NCBI GenBank assembly: GCA_018292915.2
Contig: JACVVK020000295.1
Coordinates: 785,910 to 849,909, forward strand
Origin: Batillaria attramentaria
Lineage: Eukaryota; Mollusca; Gastropoda; Batillariidae
DNA length: 64,000 nucleotides
Reading direction: 5' to 3'
In this document: positions 36,081-49,800 of the stretch, in pieces
Numbering within the stretch: position 1 is the first letter of the stretch
Layout of the letters: the number at the start of each line of letters is the position of its first letter
Notes under the pieces: generated by a model
Told to the model about the DNA's origin: nothing
Databases searched by the model: none
Seen by the model: the letters and a program-made list of their open reading frames with translations, nothing else
Translations under genes and position numbers: made by a program

Positions 36081-37038
36081 TTAAAAGATTTTTTTAAATG
36101 AAGCAGACTGTAGTGGCTGAATCTTTCTCTGCTGGGTCACATCGGAGTCTCACTGAAAAGCGTGAAGAAGGAAAAATTCACAAGAAGACAGCCAGCAGTG
36201 GTATATCTCCCGGCCTGCGAAGAAGACACAACGAGATCTGAGGTATCACTGGTCTTGTCAAACTGTCGATGGGGTGTAAAATATGATACTGGCAAAACAC
36301 AACATTTTCCATATTGTATCCCAGGATTTTTAGCAGTACGTACAAGCAGCTGATTTCCAAAAAAAATTCTCACAGCCCAACTGAGGTCTAGTCAGTGGTG
36401 AAGTCGGTCTGTCTGCAAAGATATTGTCGGCCGAGAGGCGCAGTTCTTCACCGGTGTCTTTGTAACTCAGTTAAAAGAAAGCACATGGAGATCGCGTCTA
36501 ACTCATTTCTCGCCTCTGAGAAGAAGAGGAAGAGGAAAAACAAGATGATGAAGAAGACAGAAATGTCAACAAACAAAACCAAGTTTGCCACACAACAAGC
36601 AGGAAGGCCAGCTCCGCCGCAAGGGAGAAACGTAGTATGTCGACTAGTTCCGCTGAAATGATCATTGTCGTTTAGTTTTGGTGACACGCCACGTCGCGTA
36701 CAATATCGCTGGCGACAGTGACGTGCCGGCTTGTTGCCAAGACTGGTATGCGACATACCGGGTTACGAGCGACCCGATACGCGCATTTCGACTCGATAGT
36801 TCGGGACGTATCGTGTGGCTCCAGGAGCTGGTCCCGCGTGTAGAAGTCGGGTTTAGGGAGTTTAGCCTCGGGTTAGAGTCTAACCTCAAACTAAACTAGC
36901 TCTAGGGTTTTTTTTTTTTTAAATTAAATCAGGAAGCGGGTCCATTTCAGCAAGGTGCCTATCCCGTCATAGAAGGATTTTTGTCTTTCTTTCGTCGCTT
37001 CCTTTTTTTATTTAATTTTCTTTTGGGGTTTCTTTTGT

Positions 37039-37480
37039 ACGCGACGTATCCTGTGGCTGCAAGAACTATTATACTCGAATGGTACATTGTACGCGACGTA
37101 TCCTGTGGCTGTAAGAGCTGTTATATGGCACATTGTACGCGACGTATCCTGTGGCTGCAAGGGGCTGTTATATGGCACATTGTACGCGACGTATCATGTG
37201 GCTGTAAGAGCTGTTATATGGCACATTGTACGCGACGTATCCTGTGGCTGCAAGGGGCTGTTATATGGTACATTGTACGCGACGTATCATGTGGCTGCAA
37301 GAGCTGTTATATGGCACATTGTACGCGACGTATCCTGTGGCTGCAAGGGGCTGTTATATGGTACATTGTACGCGACGTATCCTGTGGCCGCAAGAGCTGT
37401 TATATGGCACATTGTACACTACCGGACGCATCCTGCTGCAGCAGGAGCTCTTATACGATACATTGTACGCGACGTCAGTG
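37039..37480 (+). repeat. Minisatellite, unit 46-47 bp, about nine copies
   Basis: Units read gtacgcgacgtatcctgtgg, ctgcaagagctgttatatgg and cacatt. Alternating units differ (ctgtaagag versus ctgcaagggg), showing a higher-order two-unit period. Related diverged sequence lies at 36690-36830. Confidence 0.9.
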
Positions 37481-38214
37481 TCCTGCCCCCCCCCCCCCCC
37501 CCAAAAAAAAAAAAAAATCCACACGACATTGACCATTTCAGCTCTAATTCCAAGGCGGACTGCCGGAGGAAGGGCGAAGCAGCCAAAGGACCAAATATAC
37601 TTCCGTCTGGTGTGAGGAACACAATACGACTCTGAAGACCCCATCCTCTGATACGTGTGTGCTCAATGTCCATCGCCAGAAGCTGACTTTTGTCCGCGTA
37701 TTGACAGGTCTCGCGTCCGCCGCTGTTAGTCGCAAGAGATCCCTCTTGGCATGTCCTTTTCAGCGGAGTGTTTAAAGTCACCTAACAGTCTGCGGCGTCC
37801 GAAAAGGAGAGCCGGACTTGGGTGAAGAGTGTTTGTGAAGACGGTCTGGGAAAAATAGGACAAGGGGTTAATTAAGTAATGTCCACACCCGCGAAAGGGG
37901 GCGAGATAGCCTAGTGAAGAAATGTCTACATGTCGTTTTGCTGTCGACTGTGATGTTGGTGTGTGTTTTTGTAGTCCGATGCCAGTTTGGCTTGCGAGAG
38001 CTGAATTTCTGTGGGGATCAATAAGGTGGCAAGGTAATGTAAAATGACGAGGAAACTTTCTGTATGATTAAGACAGTGGATATTTTAGTCTTAAAGCGAT
38101 GTTGCTGTTGTTGACTCAATTTCTATATTGTAAAGCAAGTAATGGGAAATGTGTGGTGTCCGTGCGTGCGGAAATGGTAACTGTTTTATGGTTTGGGGAA
38201 CAAGATACGCGTAT

Positions 38215-38940
38215 ACGTGGTGTACCAGTTTGGGCGATAATCTTAGGTACGCCGTAAAACCAGTCTGGACGACAAAATACGCCGTGTACCAGTCTGGGCG
38301 ATCGTCAAAATACGCCGTGTAACAGTTTTGGTAACAAGGTACTTCACGTCATGTACCAGTTTCGACGACATATTACGTCGTGTACCAGTTTTTACAACAT
38401 GCTACGTCATTTACCAGTTTTGACATGTTACATCATGTACTGGTTTTGACGACAGTCATGTTACGTCGTGTACCAGTTTTGACGGACATGGTACGTCGGG
38501 TACCAGTTTTGGCTACCTGTTACGTCATGTACCGTCGTGTGCTGCTGACTGACGTGCGTACCACATACGACCATGCTGTTTGCATATATATGTATACATC
38601 CATGTACCTTCTGACGGGGTTTCTGGAAATAAATTAGACTTGTACCAGGTTTTGCAACATTTTACGTCGTGTACCGGTTTTGGTGACAAGGTATAGCACT
38701 ATACGTCGTTTACCAATTTTGTTGATATGGTGCTTCGTGTGCCAGTTTTTTTTTTTTTTTTTTTTGGGGGGGGGGGGAGGGGGACAAATTACGTCGTGTA
38801 CCAGTTTGGTGACACGGTGCGTCGCGTATCGGTTTTGGCGACAAGGAAAAGCACTATACGCCGTGTACCAATTTTGATGACATGGTACGTCGTATACCAG
38901 TTTTGGCGACATGGTAGGTCGCGCCCAGAACTATACGGTT
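38215..38940 (+). repeat. Diverged minisatellite (tacgtcgtgtaccagtttt family)
   Basis: More than fifteen degenerate units of roughly 30-40 bp share tacgtcgtgtaccagttttg followed by gcgacaaggt or gacgacat variants. The array is interrupted near 38565-38640 and by a T20-G12 tract at 38746-38777. Confidence 0.8.
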
Positions 38941-39567
38941 GCAGTTGAAGTGTTAAAAGGTGATAGCTTCAAGGATTAATCAATTGCCAAACGATTGGTG
39001 TTAGTTTTTTTTTTCTGTTTCTTGTTTTCCTGCCTGGAACCTCACATTATCTGTCCCTTCTGCACCCTTCCCTTTCCGCTGTTACCATGCTCGTAGATTG
39101 CAGAATATCGTTTTCTACACGCTCTTTGTGCAGCCCTACTTTTCGTCAATGTCAAGGATACATTCAAGGCCCACTACCATCAAGCAGGGCACTCCCCGAA
39201 CATCATTCACTCCCTTAATCCCGCGGCAAACAAATGTGTTTTTGGCCAAGGACTGGCCATGCTTGCAGACGACAACCCCTGAACCAATAACGATATGGGC
39301 GGGAAGTTTGCCCGATGTTAGTGCATCTTGATCGATTACTAACCAAGCATCTTTTGCCAGATTTTTACGCCACGCAAAAGAAAGCGCCGAGAAAACCGTC
39401 AACGCTTTTAGCAGAAGAGATGAACGTTGGCATGCAAACAGGAGGGTCCGTATATCCAGTAGATTTATTGGATTTGAAGACGGAAAAGCGTAATGTAGGC
39501 GTAATAAAGTAATGTTGCTGTTGGCGCTGCTGAGCTGAACAGTCCTAGGGTTATTCTCTTCGATGAG

Positions 39568-39838
39568 AGGATGTGGGTGGGTGTCAAGTTTGAGGGCTCA
39601 ACGTCCTTTGCCAGCTTGTAAGGGTGAAACCAGGAGATCAACTGGACTGGAGTGACAAGAGCAGCCCAGAACAGAGTGCGATGGCGAAGGGTTGTCGATG
39701 GCCTATGCTCCACTTGGAGCCATGGGTCTTAGTAGGAGTAGTAAGGGTGAAACTGAAGACGGGACAACGAGAAAAAGACCATCACAAATATCTGACTCCA
39801 GCCGCCGGGAACCGGCAAACTCATGACCCGGACGTGTT
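39568..39838 (-). mobile_element. SINE-A copy 10 (broken into two parts)
   Basis: The 3' part is at 39568-39630 (gtgggtgtcaagtttgaggg, caacgtcctttgcc). The 5' part is at about 39735-39838 (agacgggacaacgagaaaaa, ccgggaaccggcaaactcat). They are separated by about 100 bp of other sequence. Strongly diverged. Confidence 0.5.
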
Positions 39839-40801
39839 TTTTTTTCTTTCTTTTTTTTTCATGTTTTCAAGAAGATATCCAAGTAATAGTGTTGCTAGTT
39901 TTTTTGTTTTTTTTTTTTCATTCAGTTTGGCGTCATATCTGCCTCAGACATCGATCACAGACCGATTCACTTTCAAATCGTCCTTTTACTTTCCAACAAA
40001 GGCGGACATAATTATAACAAAAAGTTTCCGCCAAAGTTGAACAACAAATGATAATACCGAGTATGTCGGGTTGTTGGGGGGCTGGCTGGTGTCAAACCAA
40101 GATCGGTCAGTGACCTAGCATAAGATAATTGCCGGAACCCAACCTCCCTCCCCCCCCACCCCCCCACACCTCTCTCTGCTTGTTTTAGTTGGTTAATATC
40201 CATCGGTCAAAGACTTACTGCCGGGCGCCCCTGGTCCTAATAGGGGCAGTGCCTCTTGTGCGTGCCATGGGGGACGCTTGAGGGGGCTGGTCTCAGCCTA
40301 CCAGTGTCCGCAAAGGCCTTGTCAAACGTAGAGTGCCTGCGCGGGGTTTGCGGTCATACGTTGCAACACACTTTGGCTGCCAGCTGCACCGCCGGCCCGG
40401 CGCTCCAGCATGGTCAGCGGCGACTTGCTCGCGTGGCGAGGAAAAAAAATAGGACCGTGCTCTATTCACAGGGGTCGCGGCGGCGTCTACGGGGAGTGCC
40501 CGCTACGAGCGGATTTAACTGGCCTTGAGGGCATTTTGCCGCTGGTAGGCCTGCAAAATTGCCACGTGTGACAACCCTATAAGCCCTACCGAAAACCTTG
40601 GGGTACCCGCTTGCCACTAAACGGTAGCCGTACCATTTCTTCGCCACACTGGACAATATTCAGGACAAAATGTCCTATACTTTTTTTAACAGTCAGCCAG
40701 GACAGTTATCCTGTTATAGTTTTATAGTTCCCACGGATCTGAAAACCCTAATAGCGTTGTCGATCCTAATTTGTGTGTGTTTCTGTTGTCTGGTGCTGCA
40801 G

Positions 40802-40874
40802 ATGCGTCTGGGGCTGTTACTGACAATGACAATGGTGTGTCACGCCGCCTCCCTCTACACAAACCGACGACTTG
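40802..40874 (+). CDS. Secreted-protein gene, exon 1: signal peptide
   Basis: The exon begins exactly at ATG after the acceptor TGTCTGGTGCTGCAG and ends CTTG|GTAAGT (phase 1). It encodes 24 residues, mostly a hydrophobic leader with likely cleavage after CHAAS. The acceptor implies an upstream non-coding exon I could not identify. Confidence 0.7.
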
Positions 40875-42137
40875 GTAAGTAACTAAAATGTTAGATTACC
40901 CCGCCCGTATACTGTTCAAAAGGTTTAGTATATGATGGTTTTGTGGTCATATCAAAACAAATAAATCCTTATTGTAACAGTCCTTGAACAGTGTCTGTTC
41001 ACACGCCTTCATACTGCGCACCACCCACTCACCAATCAACCAACTACCCAAACAAGGAAGCAAGCGAACAACAACAATCCAACGCACTGTACCAAACAAA
41101 ACCACAACGCAACGCAACGCAACACAAAAACCTAAGCAACCCAAGACAAGGCAACGCAAAACGAAGCAAAGCAAAGCAAAACGACACGACAAGACACGAC
41201 ACGACACGACTGAAAAAAACAAAACAAAACAAAACAACTGAACGAAACAAAACAAAACATTGCAACGCAAAAGAAAACATAACAAAACGAAGGAAAACAA
41301 AACGGTAAAACAAAAACAAAACAAAACGAAGCATAACATACCATACCATACCATACCATACCATACCATAACATAACATAACATAACATAACATAACATA
41401 ACATAACCCAAACCCGACAACAAACATACTCTAAGACGTTTCTGACCTGACCTTCCAAAACTGTTTCGTCAGTCTCAAAGGCGGCACTATTAATATACAC
41501 ACCTTCGTGAGCCGTTTTTTCCACAGCAAATGTAGGCCGTGGAAACAGACCTGCCGCCATGTGTCATTCATAACACACACCTTCGCTGTAACAGTTGACA
41601 CAGGGGGCGAGAAAGGTGACCGAGTGCAAATACCTGTGTCATTCAACTTAAATCTTATGTCAACAGGTGACACGTTTTTGTCCTAATAGCGACAGGGGTT
41701 CTGCATACAATTTTGCCCCCCCGTTGCATTTTCTTTCTTTTTCTTTTTACGAGGCTTGCAAAGCTAGAAGCACGTTCGCCGCTGCATTTGTTTTTCTGTT
41801 TCTTCTTTTCGTTTTCTTTTGCAAATTTGTGAAATGTGGTGGAGGGCTCTTTCTCTCTTTTTCTCCCTCCCTACCTCTCCCTCTCTCTCTCTCTGCTTCT
41901 TTCTCCCTCTCTCTTTCTCTCCCTCTCTGTGCGTTGCGTTGCTTCGGGTTTTCCTCCGTTTTTTTCCATAGTAGATAGTCTCTGTAGTATTAGCAACGGC
42001 AAGTTTGCAAACTGGCGAATTTCTGTCAAACCTTTTACCGTTGATAAATAAAGCTTCATCATCATCATCATCATCATCATCATCTCTATTTCTCTCCCTC
42101 CCCTTCTCTGTCTGTCTATGTCTCTCCTCCCCCCCCC

Positions 42138-42194
<57 letters not shown>

Positions 42195-44732
42195 CACACA
42201 CACACACACACACACGCGAGAGAGAGAGAGAGAGAGAGGACGGGGAGGCGAGGCCGGGGGAAGAGGGGGAGGACGGGGGGGGGGGGGGAGATATTTGCTG
42301 AAGTGACGCTTTGCAGAGGTCACATTCTTTCTCCAAAGGGAGCGTATATTTGAAGTGTGGACAGCCAGAAACCTCGTACAAAGCAAGCACGCCCAAACGT
42401 CTGACCGCCAACACTATTCTCTTAGTTCAAAACCTGCAGGCCTGCGTTGTCGTATAGTTTGAAAGGCCGGTGCCGCGGCGCCGCTAGAACGTTATATTTC
42501 TTGACATCGGTCCGAATCTCTCAGCATCACTGACTGCATGATCTTTAAATGATTTCCCAAAGGCACCGAAAGCCACACGAGGCAATAACTCAGCAATGAA
42601 TGAATGAATAAATTAATCAATCAAATTTTCGACTTCCCGCAACAAGAGCTATTTCACATCGAGGCTGTCATTCATATTAAACAGTCGTTCGACTGCAGAT
42701 AGGTGTCACTTCAATCAGTCACCACTCGGCGTGCGTTACGAATCTGTCTTTTCTCATTTTAGCTTGTCGTGCGTGCCTTGGTCGAAATAATCCACATATA
42801 ACATAAATCCAATCCAATTCAATAATACCTTGTCGTTCCACGTACGAAAAATTTGGAAACACATGATAATGACATATACTAAACCCCAAACAATCATGAT
42901 TGTTCTGTTGAGCTTCACGGGATGTGTCACGGCAGTCCGGCTGAGAGACAAATGATAATGACATATAAATAAACCCAACCCAGAAACAATCTCGATTATC
43001 CTGTTGAGCTTCAGGATGTGTCAGGGCAGTCCGGCTGAGAAACAAATGATAATGACAAATGAATAAACCAAACCCAAAACAATCATGATTGTTCTGTTGA
43101 GCTTCAGGATGTGTCACGGGAGTCCGGCTGACTGAAAAACATATGATACATGTAATCACATACAAATAAGGGTGGGGGTGGGTGTTTGGGGGTTTAACGT
43201 CCTTTTCCACCACATAGGGTGATATCAAAGACGGGGCAACGATGAAAAACCCAGCACAAATATTTGGCCTCAGCCGGGATCGAACTCACGACCCGAGCAT
43301 TATAAGTCCAACGCTCTACCATTCGACCACCCCGGCGACATATAAATAAACCAAACCAAAGCAGTCATGACTGTTCTGTTGAGCTTCAGGATGTGTCACG
43401 ACACTGCGGCAGAGAAACTTGTGACTTGTGACGAATGATAATGACATATGAATAAGCCAGACTAAAACGGCAATCATGATTGTTCTGTTGAGCTTCAGGA
43501 TGTGTCGCAGCACTGCGGCTGAGAAACAAATAATGACATGTAAATAAACCCAACCCCCCAAAAACCAGTCATGATTGTTCTGTTGAGCTTCAGGATGTGT
43601 CACGGCAGTTCGGCTGAGAGACAAATGGCGCTTTCTACACCAGGGTCGCCGACCTTTCATCCGAATCCGGCGCCGGGCTTTCATCTTTCGCAACGGGCGT
43701 TACCGCGCACGCTTCAAGTGTGTTGAGCGTCGCGGCAACATCTACCTCATCAGGTAAGGGCGGTTGGGTGGGTGGTTAGGGGGGTTAACTCTTTCACGAC
43801 CATGCACCCAGCGTTTTTGCAGACCCCTTGCACTGACACCACTGCCAACCACGTAAGTTACGTAGAATCCGCGGGTGCTGACGCCTGAGGACGCTGTTAC
43901 CAAGCACCCACAACCCATGTCATGTCCTCTCTCACTGTGGCCGCTATGCCTAAGTTTTCAAATCAAATATATATATATTTTTTTCCATAAAAGTGCTTGT
44001 AATTATCTTTCAAACCATACCAAACACGTTTAGGAAACATTCGAGGTAGATCTCTTTCAAAATTAAAAAAAAAATTGCTAAGATCGCCCGGTTGGCAAGA
44101 GTTGTGCACGCACACAGTGCCTGGGTCACGGGGGGGGGGGGGGGGGGATTCCACCGCGCGCAGTCAAGGTCGGAGATGAGTTAACGTCCTTTTCCACCAC
44201 ATAAGGGGTGATATCAAAGACGGAGCAACAAACAAAACTCCCAGCCCCCATCCAGGATTCGAACTCAGGACGCGAGCATTGACTGTCCCGGGTTCCCATC
44301 GTCAGGTAAGGTGATTTCAAAGATGAGAGCACTGGGAAAAGGCCTGTCCAAAAACCTTGGCCCTGACGCGAGGCTCGAACTCACAGTCTTCTGACTGAGA
44401 GTCCAGCGAAGGGCCACTTGAACTATATTATTTGCGTCGCCTCATGTTGGCTCAGTGCCAGTCTTTGAGATGCTGCCACTGTGCAGGTGTCTTAGTGGTA
44501 GATTGTCAGACACAACCGCTCAAACTCAGAACGGTCCGGAAGCCATAAAATGTGGAGAAAAAAAAATCGGCACAGGAGTGGATGTTTGTTGCGGTGGTGG
44601 TGGTGGTGGTAGGGGGGGGGGGGTGGGGGCTGCTAGAATACATGGTTGAGACTCTAACTTCCGGTCTGTGAAGTAAAACAAGAAACATTGTCACTGGTCG
44701 ATTGAAAATGAAATGGCATCCATCTTCATAGA

Positions 44733-44805
<73 letters not shown>

Positions 44806-45993
44806 AGAAATCCAACTACAAACCGGGACAGGATGCAGTCGTGTGTATGGATTCAGCTACATCGCCGATCATCCGAACGCAGAGTACAGCGCCATCCGAC
44901 TCATGGGTTTGTATTGGACAATTTCATTCTCGGCCTGTCATTAAAAAAAAAAGAAAGAATTTCACTTTTCTTTTCTTTGGATGTCTACCGGGGTCCGTCC
45001 AAATAGTGCGAGGAATGTAAGATCAGCAAGTGCGAGCAGTGTGCGAGGAAGAGTTAACGCCGATGACAGAAAGCGCGGAATCAGTGTTGCCCTGTCACAC
45101 AGTCTCAAACCACATGGGCCTCCATAGCATCATCATACTGTTCATTCACGCCCATCCTCATCATCATGCATACTAAAAATTGTCCCAGCTTAGTTCCCAG
45201 CCCTCTGTGGATTCCACCCATGGCCTGGGAGGAACACCATTTGAGCTGGCGAAGAGCTGGGCCAGCCCCCCAAAAAGAAAAAAAGTAACAAAAGTACCCC
45301 TAAGAGAGAGAGAGAGAGAGGGTGGGTGGGGTGGTTGATATCAAAGACGGGGCAACGAGAAAAAGGCCAGCACAAATATTTGGCCCCAGCCGGGATTCGA
45401 ACTCACGACCCGAGCATTGAAAGTCCAGCGCTGTACCATTCGGCCACCCCGGCTCTCCGAGAGAGAGAGGGAGAGAGAGGTTTAGTGCTCTTTGCCTCTC
45501 TCTCTCATCGCCTCCCCCCCACCTCTCCCCCCCCCCCCCCCACCCTCCCAAACCAACAACAAACAAACAAAAAAAAAACCCAACCCCAAACAAACACCCC
45601 CCGCCCCCCCCCCCCAAAAAAAAGAAAAAAAAAAAAAACAGAAACCAAACAACAAAACCACCAAAAAACAAACCCACAAACAAAACAAAAACAAAACAAA
45701 CAAACAAACACTGCGTCGTTCAATATAGCTAAACCTTATGCGTGAACGGCCGCCATAAATCACACCCGACTCGGCATATCTGACGGCCGTTTAGCGATAG
45801 CGTCGCAAAGTGCATGTAACCTATTTTTGACCCTGCATTATACACGACAGTGAAAACATATCGCGGTTTAGTGCTAGAAGGTACTCAGTGTCGATACAGA
45901 TAGATAGCAGAGAGGTAGTACTGAAGTTCTGGCAGGGAACCCGCCTCGAAATTGGTTGGTCACATCCCATCATAATCGGCTTAGTGGTAACTA

Positions 45994-46050
<57 letters not shown>

Positions 46051-46846
46051 AATGCAAGTGTAAAACTGACTGCTTCCAACCTGCAATAAAAGACAAAAAG
46101 AGAAACATGACAGATGTAGGAAAGTATTTTGAGAAGACAGAGAGAGAGACCCCCCCCCCCCAAAAAAAAAAAAAAAAACAAAAAAAAAAAACCCCAAAGC
46201 TTCAACTTTCGCAAAACCACGGCCACTGCTGAAGAGTGTGTATGCCGGCGAAGCTTCAAACGAAACCACCCACACATAATCACAAAAATGCATCTGTGAA
46301 TAATACGGGGCGGTTATTCAAGCTACCGTGCTTGCAAATACATGGAAGCAAGCCATATTTCCTGCCTGTAATTGCTGTGGAAATTGCTCCCATCGCTTTG
46401 CCACGACTGACTGCGTGTTCACAGAGAAGCAGTGGTTTAGATCGCTTGTCGGCTGACACTCGTTAATGTTCAGCTTCGTGCTTGAGATTTTCCAATGCAT
46501 TGGGGAGCTGTCATAAAACGAGTAATGCGAGACCGTGGACAGTCTGGCTTTAGGCGGCTCCTGTATCCGCCCCCCCCCCCCACTGGCTCCCCCCAAACAA
46601 AAAACCCAAAACACCCCCCCCCCCAAAAAAAAAAAAAACACCCAAAAAACAAAAACAAAAAAAAAACAAAACAAAACAAAAAACAAAAAAACCAACAAAA
46701 ACAAAAACACCAACCCCCAAACAAAACACCAAACAAACCCAAGAACTAAACAAAACAAACATCAAACAACAACAACAACAACAAAACGAAGCTCAAACAA
46801 AAACAAACTAACAAACAACAACAACAACAAAACCACACACACACAC

Positions 46847-46899
<53 letters not shown>

Positions 46900-49800
46900 G
46901 TCTTTAAAACTAAGAAAGATAAAGAGGTCCCTAGTCACAGACCGTCGTTTTCACCCTAAAATTACAGCACTGAGGTCATGCCAGCCGGAACACTAGTCTG
47001 TTCCCCTACAAGGTGATCACCCTCCACCCACCCCCATCCCACTCCAAGTTCAAATGAAATCGGAATATAAATACCATACATACAAACCGGAACTCAAAAG
47101 AATAAGGCTGAGACCTGGTCGACTGTATTGACCTTTCGTGTGTGTGTGTGTGTGTGTGTGTGTGTTTCCCCATCAGGACAAGGCATCGGGTCGCACATGA
47201 TGAGTCCCCAGCTCTTCCCGCACGGCGAGAACGTGTCCATCAACAGCACGTGCGACCTTGAAGGGCCCAGTGGCCGCCGACAGTACGCCTTCATACGCCG
47301 GGCGCGTGAGTTTTCCCGTGCATTTGTGTTCTTTCGGTGTTTTTTTCCCGTGCATTTTTTGTTTCTTTCATTGATTTTTTCCCCATTAACTTTATGGTCG
47401 TTTTCTGATCATTTCCGTCGACTAGGCATGACGTTCGCGTTTTGTCCACGTCAAAACACAACTTTCTTGGGTTAAAGGAAATAGACGAGAGCCGACATGG
47501 GGAGGTGGTGCCACTTAACGCTTTTTGCGTGGACAATCATAATTTTGTGGTGTCTGAATCTGTTATTGACCGCAGAGCGATCTTTGCTGTGTATGGACGG
47601 TGGCTGTGTGTATGGAACAAAAGAAAAAGAGAAAACGGGAGGGAAATAAATGGAAGACAAGGGGAAAAATAAATAAAAAAGAACAAAAGAATAAAAGCAA
47701 GAAAACAAACCAACCAAGCAACTACAAGAAAAAAAGAAAAAAAAAGAAGAAAAAGGACAACTGAAAAAAGTACAAGGGGAAAAAGAAAAAGAAAAACAAG
47801 AACTGTCATATCCGGCGCCGCATCTATGCACATACAGTCTATCACTGTAATTCTGGAATTACGGCCTAACAATGCATTGCTGATTTTTATCAATTCAATT
47901 TACTCAAGGTACAACACTTTTGCGTGATCGGCTAAAATGTACTGGGACCATTAGTTTGTGAATTGTTTGAAGAGTTTTGATCCCCTATCTTCTCCCATGC
48001 AGCCCCTGGTTGCAAGTTCCCGCGAGAGTTACATTCCTCCTGGAACTTCATTATCTCCACGCGCGCAGACTCGACATCGGTCTGCGTTACATCGTCCTCG
48101 TGCTGCTGAACGGCCAGAGGATTGTCTTCTCCTGCGAAACGCGGGACAGCAACCGCTACGTCATAAGGTGAGTGACGTCAAGACGCGCAGCGATCCGGCA
48201 GCCGTAATTTGATTACACGTCACGTAATGTTTATCGGACAGTTATCAAATGCTACCAATTTCATGCTCACGGATCGTTCTGTGCTGTTTTCGTGGTACCT
48301 ATCATCACGCCACTCAGACCGGCACCTGCACTGAAACAGCGTATCAGCAAAGATCTTGGAAACATATTTCTGATTCCAAGGTCTTTGGTATCAGTGTCAG
48401 CAATGCTTGCACTGAGCCAGCAGAGGCGTACTCCATGACACGGCGACCACATCGGCTGGGTGCTCCAGTCGTGTAACAACACAGCAGGGGAGACTGATTA
48501 TTGTGGGCAGCAATACAACTGAGGAGACTGATCGTTGTGGGCAGCAATACAACTGAGGAGACTGATCGTTGTGGGCAGCAATACAACTGAGGAGACTGAT
48601 CGTTGTGGCAGCAATACAACCGAGGAGACTGATCGTTGTGGGCAGCAATACAACTGAGGAGACTGATCGTTGTGGGCAGCAATACAACTGAGGAGACTGA
48701 TCGTTGTGGGCAGCAATACAACTGAGGAGACTGATCGTTGTGGGCAGCAATACAACTGAGGAGACTGATCGTTGTGGGCAGCAATACAACTGAGGAGACT
48801 GATCGTTGTGGGCAGCAATACAACTGAGGAGACTGATCGTTGTGGGCAGCAATACAACTGAGGAGACTGATCGTTGTGGGCAGCAATACAACTGAGGAGA
48901 CTGATCGTTGTGGGCAGCAGTACAACTGAGGAGACTGATCGTTGTGGGCAGCAGTACAACTGAGGAGACTGATCGTTGTGGGCAGCAATACAACTGAGGA
49001 GACTGATCGTTGTGGGCAGCAATACAACTGAGGAGACTGATCGTTGTGGCAGCAGTACAACTGAGGAGACTGATCGTTGTGGGTAGCAATACAACTGAGG
49101 AGACTGATTATTGTGGGCAGCAGTACAACTGAGGAGACTGATCGTTGTGGGTAGCAATACAACTGAGGAGACTGATCGTTGTGGGTAGCAATACAACAGT
49201 CGTAGAATTTGAATGTTCCGGCGACTGCTCGCTCCGTCGAAGTGTAAACAACATTATGCCGCATTAAGAGCTGTACTACTCAACCGTGACAAGATATAGA
49301 GTATTTCGAGCGTACAGGCGCACTCACGAACATAAACTGACTTAGCAAAGATGGAATTAACCCGTCAGTTTAAATATCGTGTGTCTCTCTTTCAGATCTC
49401 AGGGCTTTCCTTCACCCGACAAAGACTCGTTCCTGTGTGTTCATTTTAAGCCCATGGAAGACGACCCATTCTACGATTACGTTTTCTCGCGGCTCAACAG
49501 TCAGTACTAACACAAACTGCTCCTACACACTTTTTAAACCGACCTTCAGTTGACCTCTTTGGAGGGTTTAATTTGTCAGTGGCAGTACCAAACATGTAAG
49601 CTTTCCTCTTCATCTCCCCCCCCCCCCTCCCCACAACAACAAAATCAGTCAGTAGCAGGTCAGAGAAAACCGCGGTGACCAAGCAGGATCAAGTAAGGCT
49701 TACAAACAATGCGGGGGGGGGGGGGGAGGGGGTATATACCAATTGATTAAAACTAAGTTAAGATGTTGGTCCCAGAGAGGAGAGAGAGAGAAGAGAGAGA

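Larger units (their letters stand above)
26090..40801. other. Interval between Rab11-FIP and the secreted-protein gene
   Basis: I find no supportable protein-coding gene in these 14.7 kb. The interval is mostly repeats (listed separately) with GC-richer, non-repetitive patches near 29.1-29.5, 31.2-32.2 and 40.2-40.6 kb. One of these could hold the 5' UTR exon of the plus-strand gene, because the acceptor before its ATG implies an upstream exon. A donor-like AAAG|GTAAGT at 32178 is one unproven candidate. Confidence 0.5.
40875..44807 (+). other. Secreted-protein gene, intron 1
   Basis: It contains A-rich simple sequence with pentanucleotide repeats (41.1-41.4 kb), a CT/CA/GA compound microsatellite (42.1 kb), a tandem array at 42.88-43.62 kb with a SINE-A inside, a G-run at about 44131-44147, and a second SINE-A fragment. 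No exon was found. Confidence 0.7.

Noticed and set aside
39136..39402. Minus-strand 88-codon frame with balanced composition (DALTSGKLPAHIVIGSGVVV)
   Set aside because: It looked like a possible retroelement remnant, but no protease, reverse transcriptase or other motif is visible and no neighbouring frame continues it.
40947..41427. Hydrophobic Cys/Phe/Val-rich minus-strand frames
   Set aside because: They arise from A-rich AAAAC/AACGC simple sequence and pentanucleotide repeats.
48344..49264. 306-codon minus-strand frame with a repeated Ser/Leu/Cys pattern
   Set aside because: It is a read-through of the 34-bp minisatellite; other frames of the same array are equally open, and it lies in an intron.
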